From Neolecta irregularis DAH-3 (Eukaryota; Ascomycota; Neolectomycetes; Neolectales; Neolectaceae): a stretch of 34,285 bases of DNA. A program made the translations under genes and the position numbers. Position 1 is the first letter of the stretch. Every line of letters begins with the position of its first letter. The stretch is from positions 1 through 34,285 of the forward strand of contig LXFE01000834.1 of NCBI GenBank assembly GCA_001929475.1, read 5' to 3'. Positions 1 to 9,908 of this stretch are shown here, piece by piece. A model generated the notes under the pieces. That model had not been told where the DNA came from and did not search any database. It was given only the letters and a program-made list of their open reading frames with translations.

Positions 1-1
1 C

Positions 2-623
2 CCGCTCTCCCCCCACGACGTCCCCCGCCGCCCCCAGTACGCAAAATGGTCCCCCGACGAGGACGTCCTCCTCAGAGCCGCCGTCGCAAAGCACGGCACC
101 TCAAAGTGGTCCATGGTCGCCGCCTCCGTCCCCGGCCGCACCCCCATGCAGTGCTCCACCCGCTGGCAGGGCGCCCTCAACACCAGCATCCACAAGGGCC
201 GCTGGGGCGTTGACGAAGACGCCATCCTCATAGACGCCGTCGACAAGTGGGCCCGCTACGCCAGGTCAAACCCCCACGACGAGGCCACCTCCTCCATCCC
301 CTGGTCAAACATCGCCGCCCTCCTCCCCAGGTCCCGCACCGGCATCCAGTGCCAGGCCAGATGGAGCGAGGCCCTAGACCCCTCCGTCAGAAAGGGCAAG
401 TGGACAAAAGACGAAGACGAAATGCTCATGCTCGGCGTCCAGAAATTCGGCCGCTGCTGGATAAAAATTGCTGCCGGCGTGCACGGCCGCACCCAGAGAC
501 AATGCAGAACAAGATGGATGCAAATAAAGTCGTCTTTTGGCCTATTATATCTCCTGACTATCTAGAAGTAGAGAAAAAAAGCAAGCTCAGTCCGCTTCAA
601 ATCTTTCTCAAGATGACGAGTAA
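2..623 (+). CDS. Myb-like DNA-binding protein, three SANT/Myb repeats (5' partial)
   Basis: The reading frame is open from base 2, so the gene starts outside the window. Three Myb repeats are visible, with Trp-spaced helices: repeat 1 around KWSPDED...TRWQGAL, repeat 2 around GRWGVDED...ARWSEAL, and repeat 3 around GKWTKDED...TRWMQI. Repeat 2 has an insertion of about 15 residues between its first helix and the next Trp. A 37-nt intron (529-565) with a CTGAC branch site removes an apparent stop and joins a short Lys/Gln/Ser/Asp-rich tail ending at TAA 621-623. Multi-repeat Myb proteins are nuclear DNA-binding transcription factors of the Bas1/SNAPC4 type. Which one this is cannot be told. The exon is very C-rich with mostly C-ending codons, unlike the rest of the window. 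Confidence 0.8.
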
Positions 624-841
624 TGGAGTCCTATTACTCTTACCCGTTTAGATTTTATATACCAGCTTTACTACCTTATTGTTTTAGTTCTATTTCTAGT
701 TTGTTCTAGTTCGTTCTAGCTGGCTCTGCGTTCTAGTTCGTTTTATTTCTATTTATATTTCTTTTTCTCCATTCTTTCCGTTTTACTTTATGTGTTTTTC
801 TCCTGTCGATCGAGCCTGCACTTTGTCGCGCTCTCCACAGG

Positions 842-996
842 TTTCACTTTTTTCACTGTTTCACTTGAATTTTCACTTTCTTCACTTTCTTCACTTTTCT
901 TCACTTCCTTCACTTCCTTCACTTTTCTTACTTTTCTTCGCTTTTCTCACTTTTCTTCACTTTTCTCACTTTTCTCACTTTTCTCACTTTTCACTT
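842..996. repeat. TTCACTTT/TTCTCACTT pyrimidine-strand simple repeat
   Basis: About 155 bases are built from variants of TTCACTTTC and TTCTCACTTT, almost pure pyrimidine on this strand. Open frames across it encode only Phe/Ser/Leu/Thr low-complexity sequence and are not genes. It is the first of three different repeat blocks between the Myb gene and the next gene. Confidence 0.9.
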
Positions 997-1012
997 GGAC
1001 TGCGTTTTGCGC

Positions 1013-1190
1013 GCCAAATTTCATAGAACGTGGCTTTTAAAAAATTCGAATTTTCAGCGCGCGTTTAGTGCCCTCCACATTTCATAACATTGGCCTTGTA
1101 AAAAATTCAAATTTTAAGCGCGCATTCAGGGCAACGCCGCTCCGCCATCGGATACGGAAATTCAAATTTTCAGCGGCGTTTGGTGCGCTC
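1013..1190. repeat. ~60-bp tandem repeat with AAATTCAAATTTT core
   Basis: Three copies of a unit contain an AAATTC[AG]AATTTT palindromic core followed by [CA]AGCGCGC and an upstream ATTTCATA...GGC. The cores lie near 1041, 1101 and 1157, so the period is 57-60 bp. A fourth partial core (TTTTGAATTTTAAG) lies near 1192. The sequence between cores is GC-rich, giving alternating AT and GC blocks. Confidence 0.75.
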
Positions 1191-1307
1191 CCTTTTGAAT
1201 TTTAAGAAAAGCCACATTTCATGAAATTTGGTGCGTTTTGAACGCACCTTGCCTTTTTCTGTTTCAGATTTCTTTCTTTTCTTTTACTTGTTTCAGATTC
1301 GTACAGA

Positions 1308-1520
1308 ATGTTCAATACGTATCCACGTATCCACATATCGTATCCACGTTTCCAATACGTGATCCATATCTTATCCCATACCGTTATCCATACATGTTAT
1401 AAATACGTGATCCACATGTTATCCATATGTTATACAATACGTGATATCTTATCCAATACCGTATCCATCATCATTATCCATATCTTATCCAATACCGTAT
1501 CCAATATCCATCAGAATGCC
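1308..1520. repeat. Degenerate ATCCA/TATCCAATAC repeat block
   Basis: The stretch is filled with variants of GTATCCA, TATCCATATCTTATCC, AATACGTGATCCA and TATCCAATACCGTATCCA. There is no fixed period and no coding potential. With the two preceding blocks it gives the interval 842-1520 a subtelomeric or heterochromatic look. Confidence 0.75.
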
Positions 1521-1703
1521 GGCTACTGTCCAATACTGTTGACTATTGCAATTGATACAGTACCCCGCTATTATTCAAGAGAATAGTTACCATTTATACT
1601 TGCCGTCTTGATATTACATACTATTCAGGCGTATACTGTGTGACGCTTTGATACGTGTCTCATAGATTAGATACCATCCAGGATTGGCTGACCACCCTCC
1701 ACC

Positions 1704-3730
1704 ATGTCATTGTTTCTCGATATCGACTCTACCGTATACACCCACCCACTCCACATCTATCAAAAGAAAATCTTGAATTTTCTCAGTCCTCTGAAAACTC
1801 TTGCCCTCGAAGTCGGCAGACACTGGTTGACGGTATTCCAATAACCATCCACTCTAACCCACAGAAAGGACGTGACTTTGTAATAAACCCTACCCCCGTA
1901 AAGAAACTCGAAACTGCCTTGGCAAACTCAAAGACGTTTGAAGAATGGGCCCAAATCGCATATACACTCGACCAGTACCACTCTTCTTGAATCATCTAAT
2001 CATACAGGATCCTAGGAAAAGACCTATGGAGACAAAATCCCACAAGCAGTCACTACGACTACAAACTTATTGCTGAAAAACTGCGAAATCTGATCGATGC
2101 TAGAGTCGACGGTGACGTGCAAACTCTCATCTACATCCTCCGATCAGGTAATCACCCGCCTGCAACGAAATTAACTTTGAGGTCTCTTTCGAAACTTGGG
2201 CAACGTGTCTATCAAAGAATTGTTCAACAAGTCCTTTTGTGGAACAAAAGTCCTCATTGAAGAATACGTTCAAGAAACATGCGATGCACTCACTTTTATC
2301 AATAACCTCCACGGCCCCGATTTATCTGCTCAAGCACAACTCGATTTCTTCCACGATACAAGACAGGGTTTCGGCTTGACCGCGGTCGTTTTACATGGCG
2401 GAGCAATGTTTGGCGTATTCCATCTGGGTGTAGTAAAAGCACTGTACTCGAGAGGTCTCTTGCCAAGGATAGTCACCGGGACTGCCGTCGGTGCAGTTGT
2501 CGCTTCGTTGATTTGTATACACACAGACCAAGAACTCCCTGTTGGCTCCACCTCTTCATCCCGCTAATCCCGCTAGGAATTCTTGACTTCGGGTGGAATT
2601 GATTTAACTGCCTTTCAAAAGAGGAGCAGGGCAGGTGCATTTCATCGAAAAGTAAAAAGGTTTTTACAGGAAGGCAAGATTGGCAGAGGTACGGTTGTAA
2701 CATTTAGGGTTTCTTTTAGATATCAAAATCCTCGACGACCTGTTACAAGCCAACATTGGCGATCTTACATTCGAAGTTTGCCAAATGTAAACCGGAAATA
2801 CTAATTGTAGGACGCGTACAATCGTACCCGCAGAGTACTAAACATCACCGTCTCGTCGACCGGAAAACATCAAGTTCCTACGCTGCTAAACTTTCTCACC
2901 GCTCCCAATGTCCTCATCCGATCAGCTGCATCGGCAAGTAACGCTTTATCGGGATTATACGAACAATCTGATCTCCTATGTAAAGACGAACTCGGAAATA
3001 TCGTCCCGTGGTGTCCGGCAGGGGGTACCCATTCCCGTTGTATTCGCTGATTCCCAGAAATCAAATGGAGAAATTGGACAGAGGCCAATTTAAGCGAGGA
3101 CGAGTCTCCATATACTCGAATCTCGGAACTGTTCAACGTGAACCACTTTATTGTAAGCCAAGCGTGGCCATACTTGGGTACTTGTTCCCAGATCAAGCGG
3201 GGTTAAATGAAAGCACCCTTTATCAGTCCGGATATATACCAAAGTGACCATCCCGGGAAAATGGCCGCTGCTCAAAATAAAATCACGCGGTTACTGACTA
3301 TGGAGGTACAGCATCGAGTAAGTCAGTTAGATACCCTCGGTCTGTTACCCTCCGCCACTCGACGATTCCTCCTCGACGATACAATTCCCGGTGAAAAAGT
3401 CACACTAGTCCCCAACATCACACTTAAAGTTGTGTTTTTTCAAATTCGAGCTAACGCCCAGGATTTCCAACAGTTGTTTGAAAATCCGACAAGGGAGAGT
3501 ATCGATTATTGGATTTTGAAAGGCGAACAGAGCACTTGGCCCGCGATAGCTCTAATCAGAGCAAGATTGGCCATTGAACTTACCTTGGACACACGTATTT
3601 CTATCCCTGATAAAGCCAACTAAATGAAGTATACACTGATCTACGAGCAGCACCCCCTATTCAAGAAACACCATTCTATGGATCATCACCGTCTCGCCAA
3701 CCACGAAAACGAGGCGCAAGTCTTTCGTGA
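1704..3730 (+). CDS. DUF3336 + patatin protein, TGL3/4/5-like, predicted catalytically inactive
   Basis: Eleven exons joined by ten introns of 31-36 nt. The order is a DUF3336 region (FEEWAQIAY..., DLWRQNP...DY, LIYILRSG), then the patatin domain. The oxyanion loop HGGAMFGVFHLGV is intact and the tail region (LFNVNHFIVSQ, YWILKGEQSTWPAI) matches fungal triacylglycerol lipases of lipid droplets. The nucleophile elbow reads GTAVG, with Ala at codon 2484-2486 where the GxSxG serine belongs. The position of the catalytic DG(S) motif reads WRNWT, with Asn at 3072-3074. Both dyad residues are therefore absent although the frame and splice sites are intact. The start ATG at 1704 opens a typical N-terminus (MSLFLDID). 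The end assumes a last intron at about 3604-3638; without it the protein stops at 3623. It may act as a lipid-droplet pseudoenzyme or a regulator; that is inference. Confidence 0.88.
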
Positions 3731-3876
3731 TGCCACTTCTTTTCTATATTTAATTCATCGCTGTATCTCTTTTGCACCAATAGTCCCGCTTCCACCTGGT
3801 GCGGAAAACGTGATTATCGACCGATTATTTGGGTCAGGCGAAAGTGTAGGCCATGATGTCGCGCTCCCTTGATTCA

Positions 3877-4912
3877 TCAGTGCATGTCTTGGAAAGGGGT
3901 GTTTATTTTGCCTTTTGTCAATACGAGTTCTATTTTTGTGGGTAGAATGATATACTTGGACCTGATTGGATCAATTTGCTAGATGTTTATTAATTGTGTT
4001 GTCTTGGGGATTTGATACGTCATATAACGGTATGGTTGATTTATATCTTTGGTTTCCAGAGAATAAAACATCCACTTGAATCTTTGGCCGTTAAAATAGA
4101 AAAAAGTGGAACAAAAATACCTCGGTTTGTGAAAATTTGATTTCGGTCTTGTCGGATTCTGCTTTTTTGGCAAATATCGAAACGATGACTTGACCTGGCG
4201 TTTGATAAAAGTCCGTTCTAACGTTTAGTGGGAGTCTATATTACAACGGTACCTGCACTCTGTTAAATTATCACTTGGTCCATCAAGAGTTCCAATGAAT
4301 AAATGTCGATCGACTGTACAGCCTCTGATTTTGAGAAACTCGTCGAATTCAAGAACTTTTCGTTTACAACAACTGTACCCTTTTGATCCTTCATGGAAGA
4401 TTGGTTGGCCGGGGTGGAATGTACACTTGTCTTGGCCTCTGCTTATTTGATCCGAGACAAATTCAGCGTTACACGCTGTGCGTTTACATTTCGCACCTAC
4501 TTGAATCGGGATATCAGCTGGATCTTGATCCAGCGGTTTTGCTTGTGGAGGTTCTGAAATAATTTGTTTCACTGACAGAGACGCGGGTTTTGCGGCTGCT
4601 GAGACTTCAGTCCGGTTTACCATCTTTTCACGAGCCGTAGTAGATGTAGTGGGACCTGATTGACGGGTCTCTTGTTCAAGTGAATGAGATCCAGTTGAAC
4701 AGCCCGGTAGTTCCAAGAATTCCTCAAACGAAGTCACTCGTTTTTTGCAACATGTATAGCCTAGAGCGGTTAGCAATTTGATTGAAGGCTATATACTTAC
4801 CTTTGAGTCCTTCGTGAAAGACAGGCTGTCCGGGATGAAAAGTACAGCCTCCTTCTCTAGTCTTCTCTGGATCAAATTCCTTTCCACATCCCTTTCGAGT
4901 ACAAACAGCCAT
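3877..4912 (-). CDS. CHORD-CS domain co-chaperone (CHORDC1/RAR1-like)
   Basis: The protein has two zinc-binding CHORD modules. The first starts at the N-terminus (CTRKGCGKEF...[23 protein letters not shown]) and the second is central (CKRTACNAEF...[23 protein letters not shown]). A CS domain follows, spread over three further exons (CRTDFYQTPGQVIVSIF, then RYKSTIPLYD, then SKYIILPTKIELVLTKGK), ending at TGA 3877-3879. Introns of 40, 35, 38 and 40 nt join these in frame. The domain order CHORD-CHORD-CS is that of Hsp90-binding proteins such as animal CHORDC1. The start ATG at 4910-4912 lies directly before the first zinc cysteine. Its 3' end faces that of the TGL-like gene 146 bp away. Confidence 0.92.
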
Positions 4913-5054
4913 TTTCTCTTTTGTGTTTTTTGGGGGGCGGTTAATTAAAAGTGGAAAAGTCGGTTAGTGTTGCTCTGGAAAAATCTAGAAATTGCTCTCA
5001 GGCGTCATTACATGTGCAAATAATAAACACCATCCTATCACATTTTACACATCG

Positions 5055-7595
5055 ATGATTAGACCACCCAAAAAATCATTTTTCTCGCCAACAACCCGGT
5101 TCCTTCGACCAACCCGTATTCTGCCCAGAACAACTGCGCTCAGACCGGTTATTGCCAATGTCCGCCAAGTTCGAGTACCTTCGATTACAACAATACGAGG
5201 CTACGCTACCGGTCCACCAAACATCAAGATGAATATGGGCCAGGAGTCGAAGCCTGGGGAGGCACTAAAGACTTATGGTATCGATTTGACCGAGCTCGCG
5301 TCAAAGGGAAAATTAGACCCGGTTATTGGACGAGACGAAGAAATCAGGCGCACGATACAAATTCTGTCGCGGCGAACCAAGAATAATCCAGCTCTAGTGG
5401 GTCCCGCGTATGTTGTAGTGATCTAGAAAAGTGTTGACTTGATAGCGGCGTGGGAAAGACTGCAATCATGGAAGGTCTAGGTATATCTTTACCTCAAGCA
5501 AATAATCTAACGACAAGCTCAACGAATCGTACGGGGAGAAGTACCTGAATCAATGAAGGAAAAGCAAGTAATTTCGCTCGACCTGGGGTCTCTCATCTCC
5601 GGTGCAAAGTATCGAGGAGAATTTGAAGAACGATTGAAAGCCGTAATCAAGGATGTTGAGAGCGCCCAAGGCCGTATCGTTCTCTTTATCGACGAATTGC
5701 ATGTTCTTCTTGGGCTTGGAAAGACAGAAGGAAGCGTTGATGCAAGTAATATGTTGAAACCGGCCTTGGCTCGAGGACAACTACAATGCTGCGGTGCAAC
5801 AACTTTGGAGGAGTATCGAAAGTATATTGAAAAAGATGCTGCTCTCGCCCGTCGTTTCCAGCCGGTACAGATCCTCGAGCCCTCGGTGCAAGATTCGATA
5901 TCCATCTTGCGGGGCTTAAAAGGTAAATGGTATTCTTGCTTGAATTGCTGACGGGAAAAGAAAAGTACGAAGTGCATCATGGCGTTCGCATTACTGATGG
6001 GGCTCTCGTTACAGCTGCTACATATGCCCACCGCTATCTTGCCGATAAAAATCTTCCCGATTCCGCTATTGATTTGGTCGACGAGGCTTGTTCGTCCCTT
6101 CGTCTGCAATATGAATCGAAGCCCGATGCCATTGAAGAGCTAGACCGTCAAACAATGACAATACAGATCGAACTCGAAAGCCTAAAGAAGGAAACAGATG
6201 TTGTATCAAGCGAACGCAGAGAAAAATTAGAAACCCAGCTCAAGAAAAAACAAGGCGAATTGTCGAGACTCACAAAACTTTGGGAAGAAGAACGGTAGGA
6301 CTGCAAATCGGATTGTCAGTTGACATGTCAGAGCTGAACTCGAAAAAATCAAGAAAGCAAAGGAGCAGATAGAGGAAGCCAAAATGAATCTTGAGAAAGC
6401 GTTGCGAAACAACGATTATGTCCAGGCTTCACAGCTACGCTTCGCTATCATCCCCGAACTTGAAAAGAAACTTGAACGAGTAAATGGAGCTGAGACGACC
6501 TTACTTCACGATTCTGTGACCAGCGATGATATCGCCCGTGTCGTTTCAAAGGCCACCGGTATCCCGACCAATAACCTTATGCGAGGTGAGAAAGATCGGC
6601 TTCTCAATATGGAAAGCATTCTTCGCCAGTCAGTCATCGGGCAGGACGACGCAATCACTGCAGTTTCCGCTGCCGTCAGACTTTCGCGAGCGGGTTTATC
6701 CGACTCAGCTAGGCCTACAGCTAGTTTTATGTTTATGGGACCAACAGGAACAGGTAAAACCTTACTCAGTAAGAAGCTTGCAGAATTCTTGTTCGACGAT
6801 GAGAACGCAATGATCCGGATTGACTGTTCAGAGTACCAAGAGAGGCATAATGTTGCCTTGCTTACTGGTGCTCCCCCCGGTTATGTTGGATATGAAGAGG
6901 GCGGCCAATTGACGAACTCTATAAGACAAAGACCATATTCTGTTATCCTTTTCGATGAATTTGAAAAAGGTTTGTTCAAAGTTGCTGTCATCTACTAAGG
7001 ATATAGCCCATCGCGACGTATCAAACGTTCTTCTTCAGGTTTTGGATGAGGGGTTTCTAACGGATGCACAAGGACGCAAAGTTGATTTCCGGTCTACGAT
7101 AATTATTCTCACATCTAATCTCGGATCAGAACTTCTTACTGGGACAATTGTTTCGGAGGAAGTCAAACGGCAGGTAGTGAATGTAGCAGAGAATACGTAC
7201 CCACCCGAGTTTATCAATCGACTGGACGATATCGTTGTGTTTAATCGACTTTCCGTAGATAACATACGTAAAATAGTCGAACTTAGACTGGACGAAGTTC
7301 AAGTACGTCTCTCAGATAGGAGGATCACCTTGGACGTCGATAAGACTGTAAAAGATTGGCTTGCAACAGAAGGATTCTCCGAAATATACGGTATAACATT
7401 TGCTTTGCTATTAATAACAATTTAGGCGCTCGATCCTTGAACCGAGTGGTCTTGAAAAAACTACTCAATCCTCTTGCAGACAAACTTCTTGCTGGTCATG
7501 TTCGTGGAAATGACAGAGTAAGAATCCAAATGTCACCGGAAGGGACCGGACTTGATATTATACCACGTCAGAAACAGAATGAGGGTGATTCATGA
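5055..7595 (+). CDS. HSP78: Mitochondrial Hsp100/ClpB disaggregase Hsp78
   Basis: An AAA+ unfoldase of the mitochondrial matrix that works with mtHsp70 to resolubilise aggregated proteins. An Arg/Thr-rich mitochondrial presequence ends near RGYATG. The protein then enters AAA-1 at once ([13 protein letters not shown]), so it lacks the ClpB N domain, as Hsp78 does. AAA-1 has Walker A GPAGVGKT, pore loop [10 protein letters not shown], Walker B VLFIDELH and arginine finger ALARRF. A full coiled-coil M domain follows. AAA-2 has GPTGTGKT, pore loop GYVGYEEGG, Walker [10 protein letters not shown], finger FINRLDD and sensor-2 YGARSLNR. Six introns of 36-38 nt were placed, all with matching phase. 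ATG 5055 is chosen because the frame from there gives the presequence. The loop before the AAA-2 pore reads [12 protein letters not shown] where homologues usually have [12 protein letters not shown]. Confidence 0.95.
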
Positions 7596-7636
7596 TTTTT
7601 GTCTCCCTGCACATGCAGAAAATGCATGTACAAATG

Positions 7637-8749
7637 TTAAAATTTATTGTCAGCGGTTAATGGTACAAATTCTTTCTCGGGTTTAACAAACTGAAACCCC
7701 CGTTCTTCGAGTTTTTCGTGAACGACTTTACTTGACTTCCAGTTCGGCTGTCGAATCATAGCTACTTCCCAGGCTTGCCGCTCATTTTCATATGTTATTC
7801 TCCGCAATATTCCAGTACCTTCAACGAAACGAACCAATCCTGTTCGAGATCTGGAAATTATAAACCATATGTAAAACCAGGATATGCAAAGAAAACACCA
7901 AGTACCTAGGCCTAGCAGAATAGGATAAATTGATTGATTGAGTTCGATTCCAGCATAAACTAGTAGATATGAAATGCCTTTTCCCGCTAATAGTAATCCG
8001 GAAACCGGTATGAGAGCAGTTAATATCGCTCTCGCTGTATTGTACTGACGGACTGCATCAGATGCGTAACATAAATCAATGACTTTCTCTGTGGCTTCAA
8101 GATCACCAACTGTAGTCGTTGTCTGCAAAGCTATCACTGCCGAAGGGTGAGGTATGACAGGCGACTTTGTCAACGGAGAGTGCTTATGTGGTTGAGCCAT
8201 GTATAAATTCAATCCAATTAAAACTGAAGCCGGCGATTTGAACATTTTTGCGAGCATCAGGTAAGAAAACAAAGCGAGTGGTGTTTTAATTCCTGCATGC
8301 CTTACGATTCTTGTTCCGATATCAAGATGCGATTCTTCTTCAGGCTCTGAGAGGCCTAGTAGCTTCGAAGTAGATGAATGATGATGTTTTCCAAGTGTCT
8401 TGGGTGTTTTTAGAGGAGCAATTTGCGAGGTTGTTAATGCTTCAAGAGCTTCGACCACAAGACTATTCGGCGGCGATGATTTGGACAGAAGATCCACTTG
8501 AATCTTCCGCTTTAGATGAGGTAAGTGGAGTCGAAAGAGGTTATGTTGGCGGATGAGCGGCCTCCCTGAAGGGTCTGTCGATTTCTGAGATTGTTCTACT
8601 GGGGCATGTAAATGATTTTTAATCGGTTTCATAGTTGAATGTGTTCCTCTGTGTGACAGTACCGAGCGCAAAACTGGGTATACGGACATTGATAAACGGT
8701 CTGATGTTCGAAGTAACATGGCATTTGAAAGATTGCGAACTTTGATCAT
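7637..8749 (-). CDS. Unrecognised protein, probable mitochondrial membrane protein
   Basis: A single 370-residue open frame, the longest uninterrupted one in the window. I do not recognise the family. The first 35 residues are rich in Arg, Ser and Leu with no acidic residue except one Asp, which fits a mitochondrial targeting sequence. The middle is basic and Ser/Thr/His-rich. Two strongly hydrophobic segments follow in the C-terminal half (around ILTALIPVSGLLLAGKGISYLL and ILLGLGTWCFLCISWFYIWF), then a soluble tail of about 70 residues with Trp, Arg and Glu. A GTAAGT...CAG pair just upstream (about 8765-8812) could be a 5'-UTR intron. It converges on HSP78, with 41 bp between the stop codons. 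Confidence 0.7.
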   Translation of the reverse strand: MIKVRNLSNAMLLRTSDRLSMSVYPVLRSVLSHRGTHSTMKPIKNHLHAPVEQSQKSTDPSGRPLIRQHNLFRLHLPHLKRKIQVDLLSKSSPPNSLVVEALEALTTSQIAPLKTPKTLGKHHHSSTSKLLGLSEPEEESHLDIGTRIVRHAGIKTPLALFSYLMLAKMFKSPASVLIGLNLYMAQPHKHSPLTKSPVIPHPSAVIALQTTTTVGDLEATEKVIDLCYASDAVRQYNTARAILTALIPVSGLLLAGKGISYLLVYAGIELNQSIYPILLGLGTWCFLCISWFYIWFIISRSRTGLVRFVEGTGILRRITYENERQAWEVAMIRQPNWKSSKVVHEKLEERGFQFVKPEKEFVPLTADNKF

Positions 8750-9193
8750 CGGGAGATGTATTCTGATAAGTACAGAATCCTTCTTAATGTATTTCTCGAT
8801 ATGTACTTACCTGGTCACGAAAATACCTCGGTGGTCGGAAAAGAAATCTAGTGATAGATAAAAAACAATCTTCGACAATTCTTGATTCTGTTGGAGTGAT
8901 CCAAAACTAGACAATTGGCTTAAAAATATTGGAATCTTGGAATCGTGGATACATCAACCATTTCCCATGACAAACAAAAATTGTATCAGCAAGATTATGA
9001 AGCAACTTGCAATGGCAGCCAGGATTTAGTCCTGATCTCTGTTAAAGCCGCTTGGCAAAAGAATAAAGCCAAAAACGTAGAATACGTGATCTAACTTGTG
9101 CGACTCAATTTCAATAATTAGGCAGTATATATACACGAGCAGAAATATGAGTGCTGTACAGCGATCTGTCTGCAAGTCTGGAGAAGCAAATAT
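8750..9193. other. Intergenic, no gene seen
   Basis: About 440 bases between the start of the orphan gene and the 3' end of TIM8. A probable 5'-UTR intron donor and acceptor lie at about 8765-8812. I see no coding or structured element in the rest. Confidence 0.6.
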
Positions 9194-9540
9194 TTACGTT
9201 CGTTTGTTCGACAGCTGGGAAATGAGGAGCTTGTTCATCTCTGTATACCTTTCAACACAATTTATTATACAAGTCTTGGTGCTGGCGCTCATACTACCGT
9301 CAATTTTCGTAACGCATTGTTTGAAACAGCTTGCCATTAGTTACAGCTGCAAATTTTGGAATATACATTTCCGTGAATTTGTGACATACTTGTGGTTCAG
9401 AAATTGCCGGCAAGCAGAAACATACATGATTGGAATTGAGCACGAGCGGACTCTTTCTGTAGGAAAGTCTGTAGTTCTGCTTTTGATTTCTGGTCTAACT
9501 GCTGTATTTGTGGCTCAAGATGTTCTGCGTGCTCAAACAT
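9194..9540 (-). CDS. TIM8: Small Tim chaperone, Tim8 family
   Basis: An intermembrane-space chaperone subunit that, with Tim13, escorts hydrophobic precursors to the TIM22 and SAM machineries. Three exons of the minus strand are joined by two 37-nt introns. The N-terminal helix reads LDQKSKAELQTFL, then QFQSLCHKFTEI, then the twin CX3C signature: CFKQC, a 14-residue spacer, and CIINC followed by VERYTEMNKLL. The length (about 90 residues) and the first motif context (HKFTEICFKQC) fit Tim8 better than Tim13. ATG 9538-9540 gives a full-length N-terminus; TAA lies at 9194-9196. The larger open frame running the other way across this region is a shadow of this gene. Confidence 0.9.
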
Positions 9541-9908
9541 GTTGGTTGGAGGCTGTTGGGTGCACCAAGTTTCAGATCCAAGGACCTCCAAACATGCAAT
9601 GAAATGATTTTGAGATGGTCGCAGTTGGTCTTGGAGCTTTGTCACGCTGCACCAAAGACTGTATTCCTTAAGACTACTTCCAAGGAACTGGTGGTCAGTC
9701 CTTTTGCAGATTTTCTTTCTTCCCACCTGTCCCCATTCCAGAGGAATGTAGCCGTACACTCTCTACCGAAAGTCATCTAAAGTCAACTTGTTATCACAAG
9801 CATGTGCATCCATGGTTCTACAAACTGCTACGTGTCCATCACGTTACCCAATATCATGGCATTGCGGTCTATATAAACCTCCAGGAACTGTTTACTGTTT
9901 GCTTCACA
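9541..9908. other. Divergent promoter region between TIM8 and the calpain gene
   Basis: About 370 bases separate the two divergent start codons. Apart from the TATA-like site near the calpain start, no element is recognised. Confidence 0.5.
9869..9878 (+). promoter_or_regulatory. TATA-like box before the calpain-like gene
   Basis: CTATATAAAC lies about 35 bp before ATG 9909. It is a plausible TATA element and supports that start over the in-frame upstream ATG at 9804. Confidence 0.35.

Noticed and set aside
790-1040. Open frames of about 80 codons through the TTCACTTT array
   Set aside because: Only low-complexity Phe/Ser/Leu sequence produced by the simple repeat.
9096-9780. Plus-strand open frames with hydrophobic content
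   Set aside because: They run antisense to the TIM8 exons and have no family features; the twin CX3C protein on the minus strand explains the region.
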